DNA of 64,000 bases. Source: a gamma proteobacterium HTCC2207 (lineage in GTDB: Bacteria; Pseudomonadota; Gammaproteobacteria; Pseudomonadales; Porticoccaceae). Location: assembly GCA_905182265.1 (NCBI GenBank), contig CAJJAO010000006.1, positions 124,001-188,000 of the forward strand. Direction: 5' to 3'. The notes under the pieces were generated by a model. The model saw only the letters and a program-made list of their open reading frames with translations. It did no database searches and was not told where the DNA came from. Below are positions 62,698-64,000 of the stretch, piece by piece. Each line of letters begins with the position of its first letter. The stretch's first letter is position 1. The position numbers were made by a program, and so were the translations under genes.

Positions 62698-62713
62698 GCA
62701 CCTTTATGGTGCA
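62698..62713. promoter_or_regulatory. NtrC-like binding site 1 upstream of glnA
   Basis: GCACCTTTATGGTGCA contains a perfect GCACC-N5-GGTGC dyad, the NtrC consensus. Its centre is 30 bases (about three helical turns) from site 2 and about 170 bases upstream of the predicted glnA start point. Confidence 0.8.
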
Positions 62714-62727
62714 ATTCCTGCAAGTTA

Positions 62728-62742
62728 GCACCATAAGAGTGC
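62728..62742. promoter_or_regulatory. NtrC-like binding site 2 upstream of glnA
   Basis: GCACCATAAGAGTGC is an NtrC-type dyad with one mismatch in the right arm. It lies about 140 bases upstream of the predicted sigma-54 start, a normal enhancer distance, and on the same face of the helix as site 1. Confidence 0.7.
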
Positions 62743-62848
62743 GGTCAGTTTTATCCTGATCAAATTTAAACAGAGTAATTGGGGGGCTATTTTACGCCAG
62801 CCCTAGTTTAGAGCGCAGTTTCCGGCGTCACCCTGTTGGCCAGTTCAT

Positions 62849-62864
62849 TGGCACGACTCTTGCT
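62849..62864 (+). promoter_or_regulatory. Sigma-54 promoter of glnA
   Basis: TGGCACGACTCTTGCT matches the -24/-12 consensus TGGCAC-N5-TTGCT exactly. Transcription would begin near 62875, about 90 bases before the glnA ATG. With the two NtrC-like sites upstream, this is the classical nitrogen-regulated glnA promoter. Confidence 0.93.
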
Positions 62865-62966
62865 ATTACATTATTACCAATAAAATACCAATCAAGTCAG
62901 AACGGTTTCAATGCGCCGACTGATTTCTGTCAATAACGCATTACTGATTCCATAGTGGAGAAAACA

Positions 62967-64000
62967 ATGTCTGAGAAGACTCTAAATCTGATTAAAGATA
63001 GCGAAGCTCGTTGGGTTGATCTGCGATTCACTGATACACAGGGTAAAGAGCAGCACGTCTCTATTCCTATCGGTGAAGTGGGAGATGACTTTTTTGTTGA
63101 AGGTAAAATGTTTGATGGCTCGTCTATTGCCGGTTGGAAGGGCATTAACGAATCAGACATGATCCTGATGCCTGATGATAGCACCGCTGTTTTGGATCCG
63201 TTTACTGACGAACCCACCATTATTATCCGCTGCGGTATTGTTGAGCCGACCACCATGCAGGGTTATGAGCGTGATCCACGTTCCATTGCTCAGCGCGCTG
63301 AGAAGTACCTCGCGTCTACAGGCCTAGGCGATACTGCCTTCTTTGGTCCAGAGCCGGAGTTCTTTGTATTTGACGATATCAAATGGGGTGCCGACATGAG
63401 CGGTAACTTCTATAAAATTAATTCTGACGAAGCGGCATGGTCTTCTTCAATGGATCTGCCTGACGGCAACATGGGTCACCGCCCTGGTGTCAAAGGCGGC
63501 TACTTCCCCGTACCACCAGTCGATAGCCTGCACGATCTGCGTGCTGCTATGTGTGGTGCTATGGAGCAAATGGGTCTAGACATCGAAGTGCATCACCACG
63601 AAGTGGGTACTGCTGGCCAGTGTGAAATCGGCGTACGTTTTGACACGCTGGTTAAGAAAGCTGACCAGGTTCAGATTCTTAAGTACTGCGTACACAATGT
63701 TGCTCATGCCTATGGCAAGACAGCGACCTTTATGCCTAAGCCAATTGTTGGTGATAACGGTTCAGGTATGCACGTTCACATGTCTTTCGCTAAAGACGGC
63801 GAAAACCAGTTTGCGGGCGATGCCTATGCGGGTCTAAGTGAAATGGCTTTGCATTATATCGGCGGTATTATCAAGCACGCGAAAGCGCTTAATGCCTTTG
63901 CCAACGCGTCGACTAACTCTTATAAGCGTCTGATTCCAGGCTTTGAAGCCCCGGTAATGTTGGCTTACTCAGCACGTAACCGCTCTGCTGCGATTCGTAT
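62967..64000 (+). CDS. glnA: Glutamine synthetase type I (3' end outside window)
   Basis: The frame from the ATG at 62967 (GGAG at 62957-62960) stays open to the window end, giving 344 of about 468 residues. GSI motifs are visible: [18 protein letters not shown] near the N-terminus, [12 protein letters not shown] with metal-binding glutamates, [15 protein letters not shown], the ATP-binding [10 protein letters not shown], and [13 protein letters not shown]. It condenses glutamate and ammonia. The adenylylation Tyr lies beyond the window, but the type matches enzymes controlled by GlnE, also encoded here. Expression is under sigma-54 and probably NtrC. Confidence 0.98.
   Translation, partial: MSEKTLNLIKDSEARWVDLRFTDTQGKEQHVSIPIGEVGDDFFVEGKMFDGSSIAGWKGINESDMILMPDDSTAVLDPFTDEPTIIIRCGIVEPTTMQGYERDPRSIAQRAEKYLASTGLGDTAFFGPEPEFFVFDDIKWGADMSGNFYKINSDEAAWSSSMDLPDGNMGHRPGVKGGYFPVPPVDSLHDLRAAMCGAMEQMGLDIEVHHHEVGTAGQCEIGVRFDTLVKKADQVQILKYCVHNVAHAYGKTATFMPKPIVGDNGSGMHVHMSFAKDGENQFAGDAYAGLSEMALHYIGGIIKHAKALNAFANASTNSYKRLIPGFEAPVMLAYSARNRSAAIR

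Overview
The window is 64 kb of a gammaproteobacterial chromosome. It is gene-dense, carries mostly housekeeping genes, and shows no rRNA, tRNA, insertion sequence, prophage or CRISPR array. Gene order recalls Pseudomonas in several blocks (HAD-rppH-ptsP, lgt-thyA-folA, glnE-ilvE, gpmI-envC-ctpA, pip-dtd, typA-thiI-glnA) and Enterobacteria/Vibrio in another (tolC divergent from nudF-yqiB-cpdA-yqiA-parE). Together with moderate GC content, a TtpC-type TonB system and a PPi-type phosphofructokinase, this suggests a marine gammaproteobacterium of the Cellvibrionales kind (SAR92/Porticoccaceae-like). That placement is inference from gene content, not from a marker-gene tree.

Layout. 1-3.5 kb: end of a fumarylacetoacetate-hydrolase family gene, DUF1653, arfB, srkA, a DUF481 protein and an isolated gcvH. 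3.6-10.3 kb: a HAD phosphatase, rppH-ptsP, a TANGO2/NRDE protein, then lgt-thyA-folA. 10.5-15.7 kb: a six-gene TonB energy-transduction operon (DUF3450, ttpC, exbB, exbD, tonB, TPR protein) closed by a strong terminator. 15.7-24.8 kb: ilvD and argA on the minus strand, then an orphan GspE/PilB ATPase, glnE and ilvE. 24.8-28.7 kb: an envelope glycoconjugate segment (two paralogous small glycosyltransferases, a sulfotransferase, waaA) placed where Pseudomonas keeps its LPS core genes. 28.8-38.7 kb: tolC, the nudF-to-parE run, parC, an MscS channel and a GlsB-type membrane protein. 38.8-47.7 kb, all minus: ctpA, envC, gpmI, uup and an MMPL/RND transporter. 47.9-54.5 kb: a D-2-hydroxyacid dehydrogenase, a PPi-dependent phosphofructokinase, a lipoprotein-type subtilisin autotransporter and mpl. 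54.5-64 kb: dtd, pip, tag, two c-di-GMP-type proteins flanking typA, a lone ThiI-type rhodanese domain, and the start of glnA with a clear sigma-54 promoter and two NtrC-like sites.

Functional threads. Nitrogen control appears three times (ptsP, glnE and NtrC/sigma-54-driven glnA). Envelope biogenesis is dispersed (lgt, waaA, the glycosyltransferases and sulfotransferase, envC, mpl, tolC, the TonB system). Both c-di-GMP-type proteins carry degenerate motifs, GGNEF in one and a completely eroded EAL domain in the other.

The most unusual property is not a gene. At least fifteen short imperfect tandem repeat arrays (units 6-24 bp, often 15 bp) lie at gene 3' ends, in intergenic gaps, or in frame inside linkers of otherwise conserved proteins. 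The second point is that thiI, expected between typA and glnA, is reduced to its C-terminal rhodanese domain. No complete, clearly new multi-gene system was found; the best candidate for new biology is the small glycosyltransferase/sulfotransferase cluster.
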